Below, piece after piece: positions 23,093 through 31,714 of a stretch of DNA of 64,000 nucleotides. The notes beneath the pieces were generated by a model. The model ran no database searches. It saw nothing but the letters and a program-made list of their open reading frames with translations, and was not told the origin of the DNA. The position numbers were made by a program, and so were the translations under genes. Source of the DNA: G023898405 sp964368985 (GTDB lineage Bacteria > Myxococcota > UBA727 > JABDBI01); contig CAYJDW010000003.1 of assembly GCA_964368985.1 (NCBI GenBank), positions 1 through 64,000 of the forward strand. The letters are read 5' to 3'. How positions within the stretch are numbered: position 1 is the stretch's first letter; every line of letters starts with the position of its first letter.

Positions 23093-25413
23093 TCCTGCCA
23101 AGAAGAGCCTTTGGGTCCTTCTTCAGCGCTCGATTCATCGCCAAAAGCTAGTTTTAGCTCTTGGCTATAACGAGCTTCGTGATCGATAAAATCAACTTTG
23201 CCGCAACTCACGTCATACACACATCCCACTAAGTCGATTTTTCCAGCAGCTAATAATTCTGCCACAACCTTACTTTGTTTCTTGATAATATTTATACTTT
23301 GAATAACGTTAGCTTTTACCGCAATAGTTTCCAGCTCTGCTTTCGATATTTTCATATTAGTGAGCTCATTTTTTATGCCACTATTTTTTATACTTTTTTG
23401 AATATCAGACATCAGGTGATCTAAATGCTGGCAGCCATAGGCATCGAGGGCAGATTGACTTGACCGATATAGCTCAAGGGCCGCACTTACTGCCCCGCAT
23501 TTAGTGTGGCCCATCACCACAATGAGCTTGGCGCCTGCAATGGAGCAGGCAAACTCGAGGCTCCCTAACACCCTTTCACTGACCACATTGCCCGCTAAGC
23601 GAATGCTAAAAATATCACCAATGCCTAGGTCAAAAACCAGTTCAACCGGTGCGCGGGAATCAATGCAACTGAGGGTAACGGCGAGGGGAAATTGCCCTTT
23701 CGACGTGGCGAGAATCTGGCGATTGAGATCCCGCGGCAGGCGTTTTCCCTCTCTAAAGCGTGCATTGCCCTCTTTCATGGCCTGTAAAATTTCTCTGGAA
23801 GTGAGAGCCCGTTGAAGCGCCAAATCAGCATGATCCTGAAAAGATATTTCATCTTTCAAGCCATATTTTTCTTCAAATCCTACCAAACTCAAATTAATAT
23901 TTTTAAGCACTGCTTTTTTTCTTTTAAAATCATCGATGATATCTAAAATATCAGCATCTATGTAATTAGCATTAGTGGCATCAATAATAACGGTCTTATT
24001 ATCGCTGATATCATCCAACACTCTCAGCAGTGAAGCACGGTTTAAGAAGCTCACTTGGTTCGCAAGATTTATCCTTATTATTTCGCCATTGAAATACTGT
24101 TCAGTAATCACCGACAAAGGTTTTTCAAAATGGCTTTTAAGAATAAAAATAAGGCTCGAGCATAAACCTAGAGAAAGGCCTATTAATAAATCGCTAAACA
24201 AAATTGCTAGAACGGTGACGGCAAATGGGATAAATTGGTTAAGTCCCTGACGCCAAAAATCCTTGATAGTTTGAATATTAACTAATTTCGTTCCTGTGAC
24301 GATTAATATTGCAGCAAGACAAGATAAGGGAATTGAATTTAATAACCCTGGAAGTCCTAAAACGCATACCAGCAACAAAATCCCGTGAAACATGGCCGAG
24401 TTTTTCGTATCGGATCTGGCGTTTATATTGACCGAACTTCTTACAATCACTGAAGTGAGAGGAAGCCCACCGATAAACCCTAGGAGGAGATTACCAATTC
24501 CTTGAGCAATCAGTTCCCGGTTGGGAGGAGATTTACGCCCCTTTGGATCAATCTTATCCACCGCTTCAAGATTTAAGAGGGTCTCTAAAGAGGCAACAAT
24601 GGCCAAAGAAAGCCCCGCTAAATATATGCGTGGATCGTTCAGCATCGTGAAATCAGGCAATAAGAATAAACTCATAAAACTCGATAAATCGCTGAATACT
24701 GGCACACTCACTTTATGCTCGATTCCAACCGATAAAAACGGCACATCTGCGAATAAATAATTAATAATTAATGCACATATTACGACGGCTAATTGTGCAG
24801 GAAAAAGACTCTTTTTTAGAAATTTATTCTTTCCCCATACAATTAAAATAGACAAGGACAAAACACCAATTATTAACGCGCCATAATGCCAGTTAAAAAA
24901 ACACATAATAATTTCAGAGAAAGTATTTTTGTGGTCATGCTGGAAAAAGGACATTTCGCCTTCAAAATCTGAATCCCAACCAACCAAGTGAGGAAGTTGT
25001 TTTAGTATTAAAATAAGGCCTATCGCCGTCAAAAGACCATTTATCACGCTGGAGGGAAAAAAAGCTGCAATAAAACCAGCCCGCATAAGACCCATAATAA
25101 TCTGTATAATTCCACAGATTACCACCGCCATTAAGAAGGCCTTAAAAGAGCCTAATGTAGCGATTTGAACCGCAATAACCGCCGTGAGTCCCGCCGCGGG
25201 CCCGCTCACACTGGTGTGAGACCCACTTAGCGCCCCCACCACAATGCCCCCGATGATGCCGGACAAAAGCCCCGCAACGATGGGTGCTTGAGATGCCAAA
25301 GCAATGCCTAAACACAAAGGCAAAGCCACCAAAAAAACCACCGAGCCAGCAAGAAAATCATTTATGGACGGCTTCGGCGGCAATCCTATGAGAGTTGTAG
25401 CTTGTGTCGTCAT
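23086..25413 (-). CDS. SulP-family anion transporter fused to beta-carbonic anhydrase
   Basis: A 775-residue fusion. Residues 15-425 form the SulP membrane domain (PLCLGIALASQAPIVAGL, then SGSHTSVSGPAAGLTAVIAV). Residues 430-535 form a STAS-like cytoplasmic domain with VIIDATNANYIDADIL. Residues 545-765 are a beta-carbonic anhydrase with Zn ligands Cys583, His636 and Cys639 and the Asp585-Arg587 dyad in SCIDSRAP. SulP-anhydrase fusions are thought to couple bicarbonate transport to CO2 hydration for anaplerotic carboxylation or pH control. No sulfate assimilation genes are nearby. The start follows a GGGGG stretch. The 278-bp upstream region holds an AT-rich promoter area and a repeat. Confidence 0.93.
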   Translation of the reverse strand: MTTQATTLIGLPPKPSINDFLAGSVVFLVALPLCLGIALASQAPIVAGLLSGIIGGIVVGALSGSHTSVSGPAAGLTAVIAVQIATLGSFKAFLMAVVICGIIQIIMGLMRAGFIAAFFPSSVINGLLTAIGLILILKQLPHLVGWDSDFEGEMSFFQHDHKNTFSEIIMCFFNWHYGALIIGVLSLSILIVWGKNKFLKKSLFPAQLAVVICALIINYLFADVPFLSVGIEHKVSVPVFSDLSSFMSLFLLPDFTMLNDPRIYLAGLSLAIVASLETLLNLEAVDKIDPKGRKSPPNRELIAQGIGNLLLGFIGGLPLTSVIVRSSVNINARSDTKNSAMFHGILLLVCVLGLPGLLNSIPLSCLAAILIVTGTKLVNIQTIKDFWRQGLNQFIPFAVTVLAILFSDLLIGLSLGLCSSLIFILKSHFEKPLSVITEQYFNGEIIRINLANQVSFLNRASLLRVLDDISDNKTVIIDATNANYIDADILDIIDDFKRKKAVLKNINLSLVGFEEKYGLKDEISFQDHADLALQRALTSREILQAMKEGNARFREGKRLPRDLNRQILATSKGQFPLAVTLSCIDSRAPVELVFDLGIGDIFSIRLAGNVVSERVLGSLEFACSIAGAKLIVVMGHTKCGAVSAALELYRSSQSALDAYGCQHLDHLMSDIQKSIKNSGIKNELTNMKISKAELETIAVKANVIQSINIIKKQSKVVAELLAAGKIDLVGCVYDVSCGKVDFIDHEARYSQELKLAFGDESSAEEGPKGSSWQDQ

Positions 25414-25630
25414 TAGGGCCCCCGCTCCAAAATCTAACTATATGTCTTATTTTATGCTTGATGTTATGATGCTAATAATTATCAAATAGTTTTATTAGAT
25501 TCATCATTTTTTGGTTTCGGCTAAATTGGATTTTTGGTTGCCTGCTAAGAGGCTCGAGGATTAATTCGTATAAAAATTATTATTATTTAATACCATAACA
25601 AATACATAATAAATTCATTAACACCTATGG

Positions 25631-25690
25631 TCATGGCGAGCGAAGCGTGGCCATTGTAAGTGGCAATTGACGCTCGCAATGAGGGGTCAT
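25631..25690. repeat. Dispersed inverted repeat, family B
   Basis: TCATGGCGAGCGAAGCG and the inverse arm CAATTGACGCTCGCAATGA flank a short loop, with CCATTG and CAATTG as inner arms. It sits directly downstream of the bcp stop codon, where it may end transcription. A related element with the GTCATGGCGAGCG start is at 38391. Confidence 0.6.
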
Positions 25691-25691
25691 T

Positions 25692-26171
25692 CTAGAGCCC
25701 GGCGGTCTTTTCTGATTGTCCGCTTAGGCTTTTAATCACGGCAATTGCATCATCGACATGGCGTTGAATTTCTAGCTGTGAGCTAAAAGCAAAACGAATG
25801 ATGCCTGCTTGATCAACCACAAAAGTGGCTCGGCCGGGCAAAATACCAAAGGTTTTGCTTACGCCATAGAGTTTACGCGCCACGCCATTTACATCGCTGA
25901 GCAAGGGATAGGGTAGTTTATTATTTGAAGCAAATTTCAGGTGCGATTCAGGAGAATCAGCGCTGATGCCAATTACTTGCGCACCAAGAGCTTTGAGGCC
26001 GGCATAATTATCTCTAAAAGAACATGACTGGGCGGAGCAGCCTGGGCTGTGATCCTTGGGATAAAAAAATAGCACTGAAAAGGATTCGCCTTTGATTTTG
26101 GAAAACTGTTTAAGAGTGCCCATTTGGTCGGGCAATTCAAAATCAGGGGCAGGGTCGCCAACTTTAAGCAT
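25692..26171 (-). CDS. bcp: Thioredoxin-dependent peroxiredoxin, Bcp/PrxQ type
   Basis: A 159-residue cytosolic thiol peroxidase that reduces H2O2 and organic hydroperoxides with thioredoxin. The peroxidatic Cys45 and resolving Cys50 are five residues apart in SPGCSAQSC, the arrangement typical of the Bcp/PrxQ group; the usual Thr before PGC is Ser here. Other family blocks are VGDPAPDFELPD at the start and ARKLYGVSKTFGILPGRATF. The start has GGAGA upstream. It stands alone between the SulP gene and the divergent RND operon. Identification is secure. Confidence 0.95.
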   Translation of the reverse strand: MLKVGDPAPDFELPDQMGTLKQFSKIKGESFSVLFFYPKDHSPGCSAQSCSFRDNYAGLKALGAQVIGISADSPESHLKFASNNKLPYPLLSDVNGVARKLYGVSKTFGILPGRATFVVDQAGIIRFAFSSQLEIQRHVDDAIAVIKSLSGQSEKTAGL

Positions 26172-26362
26172 AATTATTCTCCATTGCCATTTTGGTCATT
26201 GCCAGCAAATCGCCATAATAAAAGCTGAATAACTCTAGGCTTATTCCTTAGAGCATATTGACGTCATTTCGTCATTCAACTACCAAAAAAGTGACTCGCC
26301 TTATATAAATCAATATTATTTCGATGAGCAATCAGCGGCTTATTTTACTGAGCAGGTGTCTT

Positions 26363-27361
26363 ATGATTCCACATTATCGGGTTTTTTTATTGGCGATTCT
26401 GCTGGGTTCTGCATTATTTTCAGCAACATCAGAGCGGACTTTTGTCGTCGAAACGACGTTGTTAAGCCACCAACCCTTTAGTCTAAAGCGTCGCTATATT
26501 GGCACTATAAACGCTGAAAATTTTTCCATCTTGCGGGTTAAATCCACGGGCACCGTGTCGGCTATTCATGTTAAAGCGGAGCAAGCGGTTAAAAAGGGAC
26601 AGCTTTTGATCTCGCTTGATAATCGCTCGGGAAAATCTTCCTTGGAAATTGCGGCGAAAACTCACCAATCCCTAAAAAAGGAACTTGAGCGCCTCAAAGA
26701 GCTGAAAGTCAGCCATGATGTCACAAAAGCCCAAGTGGATAAAGCAAAACGAGAATTATTAGCATCATCGATGGCCTTGGAGACTACCAGAAAAGGGGTT
26801 GAAGAAACTGAAATCCGGGCGCCTTTTGATGGCGTTGTCGGCGTTGCACGGGTGGTCATTGGGGAATCGGTCAAGCCTGAAACGCCCATCATTTCAATCA
26901 AGCAAGGTGCCTATACCTTGACCTTTTTGGTCCCGCCATCGAGAATTCGAGAATTATCCATTGGGCAAAAAGTGAGTGTGGGTGAAGAACAAAGCTCTAT
27001 CGCGGCGATAGAACGCACTATTGATCCGCTGACGCGCACTGGCTTTGCCAAAGCTAATTTTAGCGCTTGCAAAAGTTGCATCATCGGCGAAAGCGTTTTT
27101 GCGTGGGTGACGGTTGCCGAAAAAGCGAAGGCCTTGCTCGTCGATCGCAATGCGGTTTTTTACGACAAGGGCAAGCCCTTCGTGGTGGTGGTTAAAACCA
27201 ACGAAGCGAAAGAGACCAGAGCCGATCAAAGAGAAGTGGTCTTAGGTCAAGAACAAGATGGGCAGGTGGAAATTGTTTCGGGTATTTCGGTGGGCGAACG
27301 CATTGTGCGAGCCGATCCCAAACGCATTACCCTTGGCGCTCTTCTCAAGGTATTGCCATGA
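26363..27361 (+). CDS. RND efflux periplasmic adaptor (membrane fusion protein)
   Basis: About 332 residues, linking an inner-membrane RND pump to a TolC-type channel. The signal segment MIPHYRVFLLAILLGSALFS begins at ATG 26363 with AGG upstream; the frame stays open to ATG 26324, but those 13 residues would disturb the signal peptide. Lipoyl-like halves are visible at ILRVKSTGTVSAIHVKAEQ and TEIRAPFDGVVGVARVVIGE, flanking a short coiled hairpin (KELERLKELK through ALETTRKGVEE). A CXXC pair (ACKSC) in the beta-barrel region is unusual. The last codon overlaps the pump start as ATGA, so the three genes form an operon. Substrates are unknown; export of the tetramate product is conceivable only by proximity. 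Confidence 0.9.
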   Translation: MIPHYRVFLLAILLGSALFSATSERTFVVETTLLSHQPFSLKRRYIGTINAENFSILRVKSTGTVSAIHVKAEQAVKKGQLLISLDNRSGKSSLEIAAKTHQSLKKELERLKELKVSHDVTKAQVDKAKRELLASSMALETTRKGVEETEIRAPFDGVVGVARVVIGESVKPETPIISIKQGAYTLTFLVPPSRIRELSIGQKVSVGEEQSSIAAIERTIDPLTRTGFAKANFSACKSCIIGESVFAWVTVAEKAKALLVDRNAVFYDKGKPFVVVVKTNEAKETRADQREVVLGQEQDGQVEIVSGISVGERIVRADPKRITLGALLKVLP

Positions 27362-30300
27362 AATGGATAAATTTTTTCATAGACCGTCCGGTCACGGCTA
27401 TCGTTATCAACCTGATGATGATCGTTTGCGGCATATTGGCTTTTCGTGGACTCCTGGTTGACGAATACCCTCGCATTATCGTGCCGAAGCTCCAGGTGGA
27501 AACCACTTACCGCAATGCTTCGGCTGAAACCGTAGAAAAAGAAGTGACGGGTCCGATTGAAGAAAAGTTGACTCTCATCGAAGGACTCGAACGCTTGAGT
27601 TCGGAGTCGAGCGCTTCCCACAGCAGCATTAGCTTGCAATTTTCCTCAAACGTTCCCATGGATCGCGCAGTCATGCAGGTGAATGAGCAGCTTTCGCGCA
27701 TGTCCGGCCGCTTGCCCAAGGAAGCGGAACAGCCCAAAGTGAATCGTGGCGGCGGTGGGCGCCCGATATTTTTCTTGTCGGTGAGAAGTTCCAAACTAAG
27801 TCGGGCAGCTTTAACCCATTTTGCTTATACGCATATAAAGGGCCACTTTCAGGGCATTGATGGAATTGCAGAAGTAAAGGTTTGGGGCATCCCCTATGTC
27901 ATGAGCATCGAGCTCGATCCTTTGGCCATGCACAATCAAAAAGTGAGCCCTCATCAAATTGTTGAAGTATTAAAGAAAAATGAACTTTTGTTGCAAGCCG
28001 GCCAAACCCTATCAAGCGAGCCTATTAGTCTCGATGTGGTAGCCAAAAATGCGGAAGACTATAAACACATGATCGTCGGCAATAATGGCGATGCAATGGT
28101 TTATTTAGGCGATGTTGCTAATGTCATTCTTAGCGAAGATGATCGCGAAGAAAAAATCCGCATCGATGGTCAAAATGCCGTATTAATTGCTCTCACCAAA
28201 GCCAGTGACGGCAATATTTTGCAGGTAACCGACGCCATCAGAGCCGCTTTGCCAGGCGTAAATCGCGATATAGCCGGCACGGCCGAAGTCCATATTGAAA
28301 GCGATAAATCGATCTTTGTGAGGGAATCGCTGAAGACTATTTACCAAACTATTGGCGAAGCATGCGTCTTGGTTTTGCTCATCATTTTCCTATTTTTACG
28401 TCACTTACGAGCGACACTCATTCCCTTAGTCACCATTCCCATCTCGCTCGCTGCCACTTTTTTGGCCTTGAAGATCTTTGGTTTGTCCATCAACACCATC
28501 ACCTTGTTGGCAATGGTTTTGGCGGTGGGTCTCGTCGTTGACGACGCTATTGTGGTATTGGAAAATATTTTTCGTTATCGCGAACAGGGCCTTGATGCTC
28601 GAGCGGCTGCGAAAAAAGGTGCGGAAGAAATTGGTTTTGCCATCATCGCCATGACCTGCACCTTGATGAGCGTGTTTTTGCCCCTGGTTTTCGTGAGCGA
28701 TATTACGGGGATCCTCTTACGCGAATTTGCCATTACTTTGGCATCGGCAGTATTTTTTTCTGGCATCGTAGCTCTGACCCTTTCGCCCCTTATGTGCGCC
28801 CATCTTCTTAAACATGAGCCAAAAGAAAATGCTTTGGGGCGAAAGATTGAACATGCGATTTTGTGGTTTGAACATTCCTATGTCAGATTATTGAAAAAAG
28901 TATTTCTTCGTCGCCGCATCATGTATGCGGCACTCATCGTCGTCATTAGCGCTGGCGCTTTTCTTTATCAGAGGCTTGAATCTGACTTAGTACCGAAAGA
29001 AGATCGTGGCCTTATTGGTGCCTCTATTCCTGATATTCCTGGTTTTGACGACGACGATATGGAGCCTTATGTTGCCCAGGCGGAAAAAATATTCACGGCC
29101 AAACCAGAAGTAGATAAAATTCTCACGCTGGTTTTTCGTAGAATGACCCAAATTGTAGCCATTTTAAAACCTTGGGATGAAAGAAAAATTCATGCTGAAA
29201 AATTAGTAAGCGACATTCGTGATGAGGCCGCCGAATTGCCTTTCGACATTCATCCGTGGAGCGATAACATCGGCCTTGATGCACTCCAGGATGATTCCCA
29301 CCAGGATTCTTCAGTGGCAGTGGCTTTAAAGTCAGCAAAATCCTATCAGGAAATTGAGGCCATCGCCACGGCATTGAGTCAAAAAATCAGTGAAGATGGG
29401 CTGCTTAAAGATGCTCATTCCGATTTGAATATGAATCAAAAGTCCCTCGCCATTGACATAAAACGTGAAGCTTTGGCTGCCCTAGGAATCGAGGAAAAAG
29501 TAGTTTCAATGACAGTGCAGACTTATAGCGATCGCATGCAACCTTCTGAGTTTAAGCTTGATGCTCAACGCTATCGCGTCTATTTGCGCTCAACCACAAG
29601 AACCGATGATCTGAACGCCATTTATGTAGGCACTAAAAAAGGCGAGCAAGTGCCTCTCTCCACCGTTGCTGAAGTGAGAAATGAAGTACAGGCCCCAGTG
29701 TTAAACCACCTTAGCCAAATGCGGGCAGCAACGGTGCTCGCTAATTTGGGCGATAAAACCAGTCTTAGCGACGCGAGAGCATATTTAGACCAACTCATTC
29801 CCAAAATGGTTCCAAGTGACGTGAGCGTTGTCTACGAAGGGGCTTTAGGAATGCAGGAAAAAAGCTCGCAAACTTTCTTTCTGCTCTTCTTAGCAGGCCT
29901 CGTGTTTATTTTTGCGATTATGGCCATTCAGTTTGAAGGGGTGGTGGATCCGCTTATCATCTTGTTCACGGTACCCTTTGCTTGCATTGGCGGCGCACTG
30001 ATGCTGTGGATTATGGGAAGTGGCACTAATCTTTATACCCAAGTGGGCATGCTCACCTTAATCGGTCTTATTACCAAACATGGGATATTATTAACCGAGT
30101 TTGTCGTGAGCAAACGTCGTGAAGGTGCCGAACTTGAAGCTGCTATTTTTGAAGCCGCGAGTTTAAGGTTTAGACCAATCGTTATGACGACGGCAGCTAT
30201 GGTTCTTGGCGCCCTGCCTCTGGTGATTTCCACGGGTGCCGGCGTCGAATCTCGGGCAGCTATTGGGACAGTCATTGTTGGCGGCATGATCTTCGGCACT

Positions 30301-30393
30301 ACTTTAACTCTTTTCGTTTTACCGTCGGCAATTTTTTCTGTGCATTCCCTGCGCGATCGATTCTTCGCTAAAAAATCGACGAGGCTTTCATGA
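27358..30393 (+). CDS. RND-family efflux transporter, AcrB/MdtB-like
   Basis: A 1011-residue proton-driven inner-membrane pump. The layout is standard: a first transmembrane helix (FFIDRPVTAIVINLMMIVCG), a large porter loop, six helices with the GLVVDDAIVVLENIF proton-relay motif near residues 391-405, a second porter loop, and C-terminal helices with GLITKHGILLTEF. The early sequence VDEYPRIIVPKLQVETTY matches the HAE-type family that expels hydrophobic or amphiphilic compounds. It overlaps both neighbours by ATGA junctions. The length is slightly below AcrB (1049). No regulator gene is adjacent. Confidence 0.95.
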   Translation: MKWINFFIDRPVTAIVINLMMIVCGILAFRGLLVDEYPRIIVPKLQVETTYRNASAETVEKEVTGPIEEKLTLIEGLERLSSESSASHSSISLQFSSNVPMDRAVMQVNEQLSRMSGRLPKEAEQPKVNRGGGGRPIFFLSVRSSKLSRAALTHFAYTHIKGHFQGIDGIAEVKVWGIPYVMSIELDPLAMHNQKVSPHQIVEVLKKNELLLQAGQTLSSEPISLDVVAKNAEDYKHMIVGNNGDAMVYLGDVANVILSEDDREEKIRIDGQNAVLIALTKASDGNILQVTDAIRAALPGVNRDIAGTAEVHIESDKSIFVRESLKTIYQTIGEACVLVLLIIFLFLRHLRATLIPLVTIPISLAATFLALKIFGLSINTITLLAMVLAVGLVVDDAIVVLENIFRYREQGLDARAAAKKGAEEIGFAIIAMTCTLMSVFLPLVFVSDITGILLREFAITLASAVFFSGIVALTLSPLMCAHLLKHEPKENALGRKIEHAILWFEHSYVRLLKKVFLRRRIMYAALIVVISAGAFLYQRLESDLVPKEDRGLIGASIPDIPGFDDDDMEPYVAQAEKIFTAKPEVDKILTLVFRRMTQIVAILKPWDERKIHAEKLVSDIRDEAAELPFDIHPWSDNIGLDALQDDSHQDSSVAVALKSAKSYQEIEAIATALSQKISEDGLLKDAHSDLNMNQKSLAIDIKREALAALGIEEKVVSMTVQTYSDRMQPSEFKLDAQRYRVYLRSTTRTDDLNAIYVGTKKGEQVPLSTVAEVRNEVQAPVLNHLSQMRAATVLANLGDKTSLSDARAYLDQLIPKMVPSDVSVVYEGALGMQEKSSQTFFLLFLAGLVFIFAIMAIQFEGVVDPLIILFTVPFACIGGALMLWIMGSGTNLYTQVGMLTLIGLITKHGILLTEFVVSKRREGAELEAAIFEAASLRFRPIVMTTAAMVLGALPLVISTGAGVESRAAIGTVIVGGMIFGTTLTLFVLPSAIFSVHSLRDRFFAKKSTRLS

Positions 30394-31673
30394 AGATAAT
30401 TTTGCCCGCCATGCTCCTAAGCCTAAGCCTTTCTTCTGCGGAGGAATTTGCGCTAAGCTCGACGCTATCGCCCCCTGTCATCAGCCTTAAAAGTGCGCTC
30501 ATTGATGGAAAGGAAAATAATCTTGGTCTTAAAAAAATTCATAACCAAGTAAGCATCGCGAGTAGCGCCGTTTATCAATCCCTATCCCCTCTGATGCCTC
30601 AGTTAAATTTGAACGCATCTCATCGAAGGGATTTGCTGGGGAGCGCGGCAAGCGATGGTTCCAAAGCCGGACTTAGTTTGAGCACCGCTTTACTCGATAC
30701 GAAATCCCTCATTGCTCTTAAGGGCTCTAGAGAAGCCCTTGCTTCCGCCCGCCTTAGCTACGAGCACGAGGCTAACTTAGTGGCGCTCAATGTCGCCAAT
30801 GCCTATGTGGATGCTCTCATGGCGCAATCTTTACTCGTTATTGCGCAGGAAGAGTTGGAGCAATTTAGAAAACAGTTGGAAGTTAATAAAAACATGCTTC
30901 ATGTTGGCAGCGCTCGACCTCTCGATGTCAGCCGTGCAGAATATTTATTTAACAAATCCCAAAGCGATTTAGTAATGAAAGAACGCGATCTCTCCCGCAA
31001 GCTTGCGGTCTTAGGCGCATTGATTAATCGAGGCGAAAGCTTTTTAGTGGAAGATTTTGAGCTAAGTTCGAATTATTTTACTGAAAATCCTGAAGTTTTA
31101 TTATCGCTCGCCCAAAAGAGTGCCGACGTGTTAGCGCTCGAAAAAGAATATTCTTCTCAAAGCTATTCACTCATCAGTGAAGGATTTGATTTCATGCCAA
31201 AACTAAGCGCCCGCATCGACAGCGGCTGGCGCCTCCCTTTTGACCACCAAGGAGTTTCAGCAAATCCCGCGCCCTTCGCTCAAATAATGTTCAACCTCGA
31301 CCTGCCTTTGTGGAGCGGGGGCTCAAGTGTTGCCGCCATCAAAAAGAAAAGCGCCACCCGCTCCTCAGTGGACCTCTCGTTGCGAGAACTTCGCCGCGAC
31401 AAACATCTAAGTATCAATGGCGCACTCGAGCAAATCAACGCTTACCAAATGTCTCTTGCCAGCGCAGAATTAGCCCTCAGCGCGGCACTAAAATCAAAAG
31501 GAAGCGCCGATCGTCTCTTCAACGCTGGCGAAGCCACCGCGCTTGAATTAGTTGAGGCCAACGTAAACCTCGTGAGTGCCAAAAATCTCGCCGCCAATGC
31601 CAAGCTGCGGCTAAGCCAAAGTAAGATCAAGCTATTGTTTTTGATTGGGAAAATGAGTGAGGTTGAAGGTTAG
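30390..31673 (+). CDS. TolC-family outer-membrane efflux protein
   Basis: A 427-residue outer-membrane factor forming the exit duct of the preceding RND pump. It begins with a Sec signal (MKIILPAMLLSLSLSSA). Two long helical repeats are visible: VALNVANAYVDALMAQSLL with the following EELEQFRKQLEVNK, and the second-half LRELRRDKHLSINGALEQI with FNAGEATALELVEANVNLV. These are the characteristic OEP repeats. The start codon overlaps the pump stop as ATGA. The gene ends the operon; the 41 bp before the convergent gene show no clear terminator. Confidence 0.92.
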   Translation: MKIILPAMLLSLSLSSAEEFALSSTLSPPVISLKSALIDGKENNLGLKKIHNQVSIASSAVYQSLSPLMPQLNLNASHRRDLLGSAASDGSKAGLSLSTALLDTKSLIALKGSREALASARLSYEHEANLVALNVANAYVDALMAQSLLVIAQEELEQFRKQLEVNKNMLHVGSARPLDVSRAEYLFNKSQSDLVMKERDLSRKLAVLGALINRGESFLVEDFELSSNYFTENPEVLLSLAQKSADVLALEKEYSSQSYSLISEGFDFMPKLSARIDSGWRLPFDHQGVSANPAPFAQIMFNLDLPLWSGGSSVAAIKKKSATRSSVDLSLRELRRDKHLSINGALEQINAYQMSLASAELALSAALKSKGSADRLFNAGEATALELVEANVNLVSAKNLAANAKLRLSQSKIKLLFLIGKMSEVEG

Positions 31674-31714
31674 GCTTCAAGCTGGGGATTGCCGCCCTCC
31701 ACTCTTCGTCTTGC

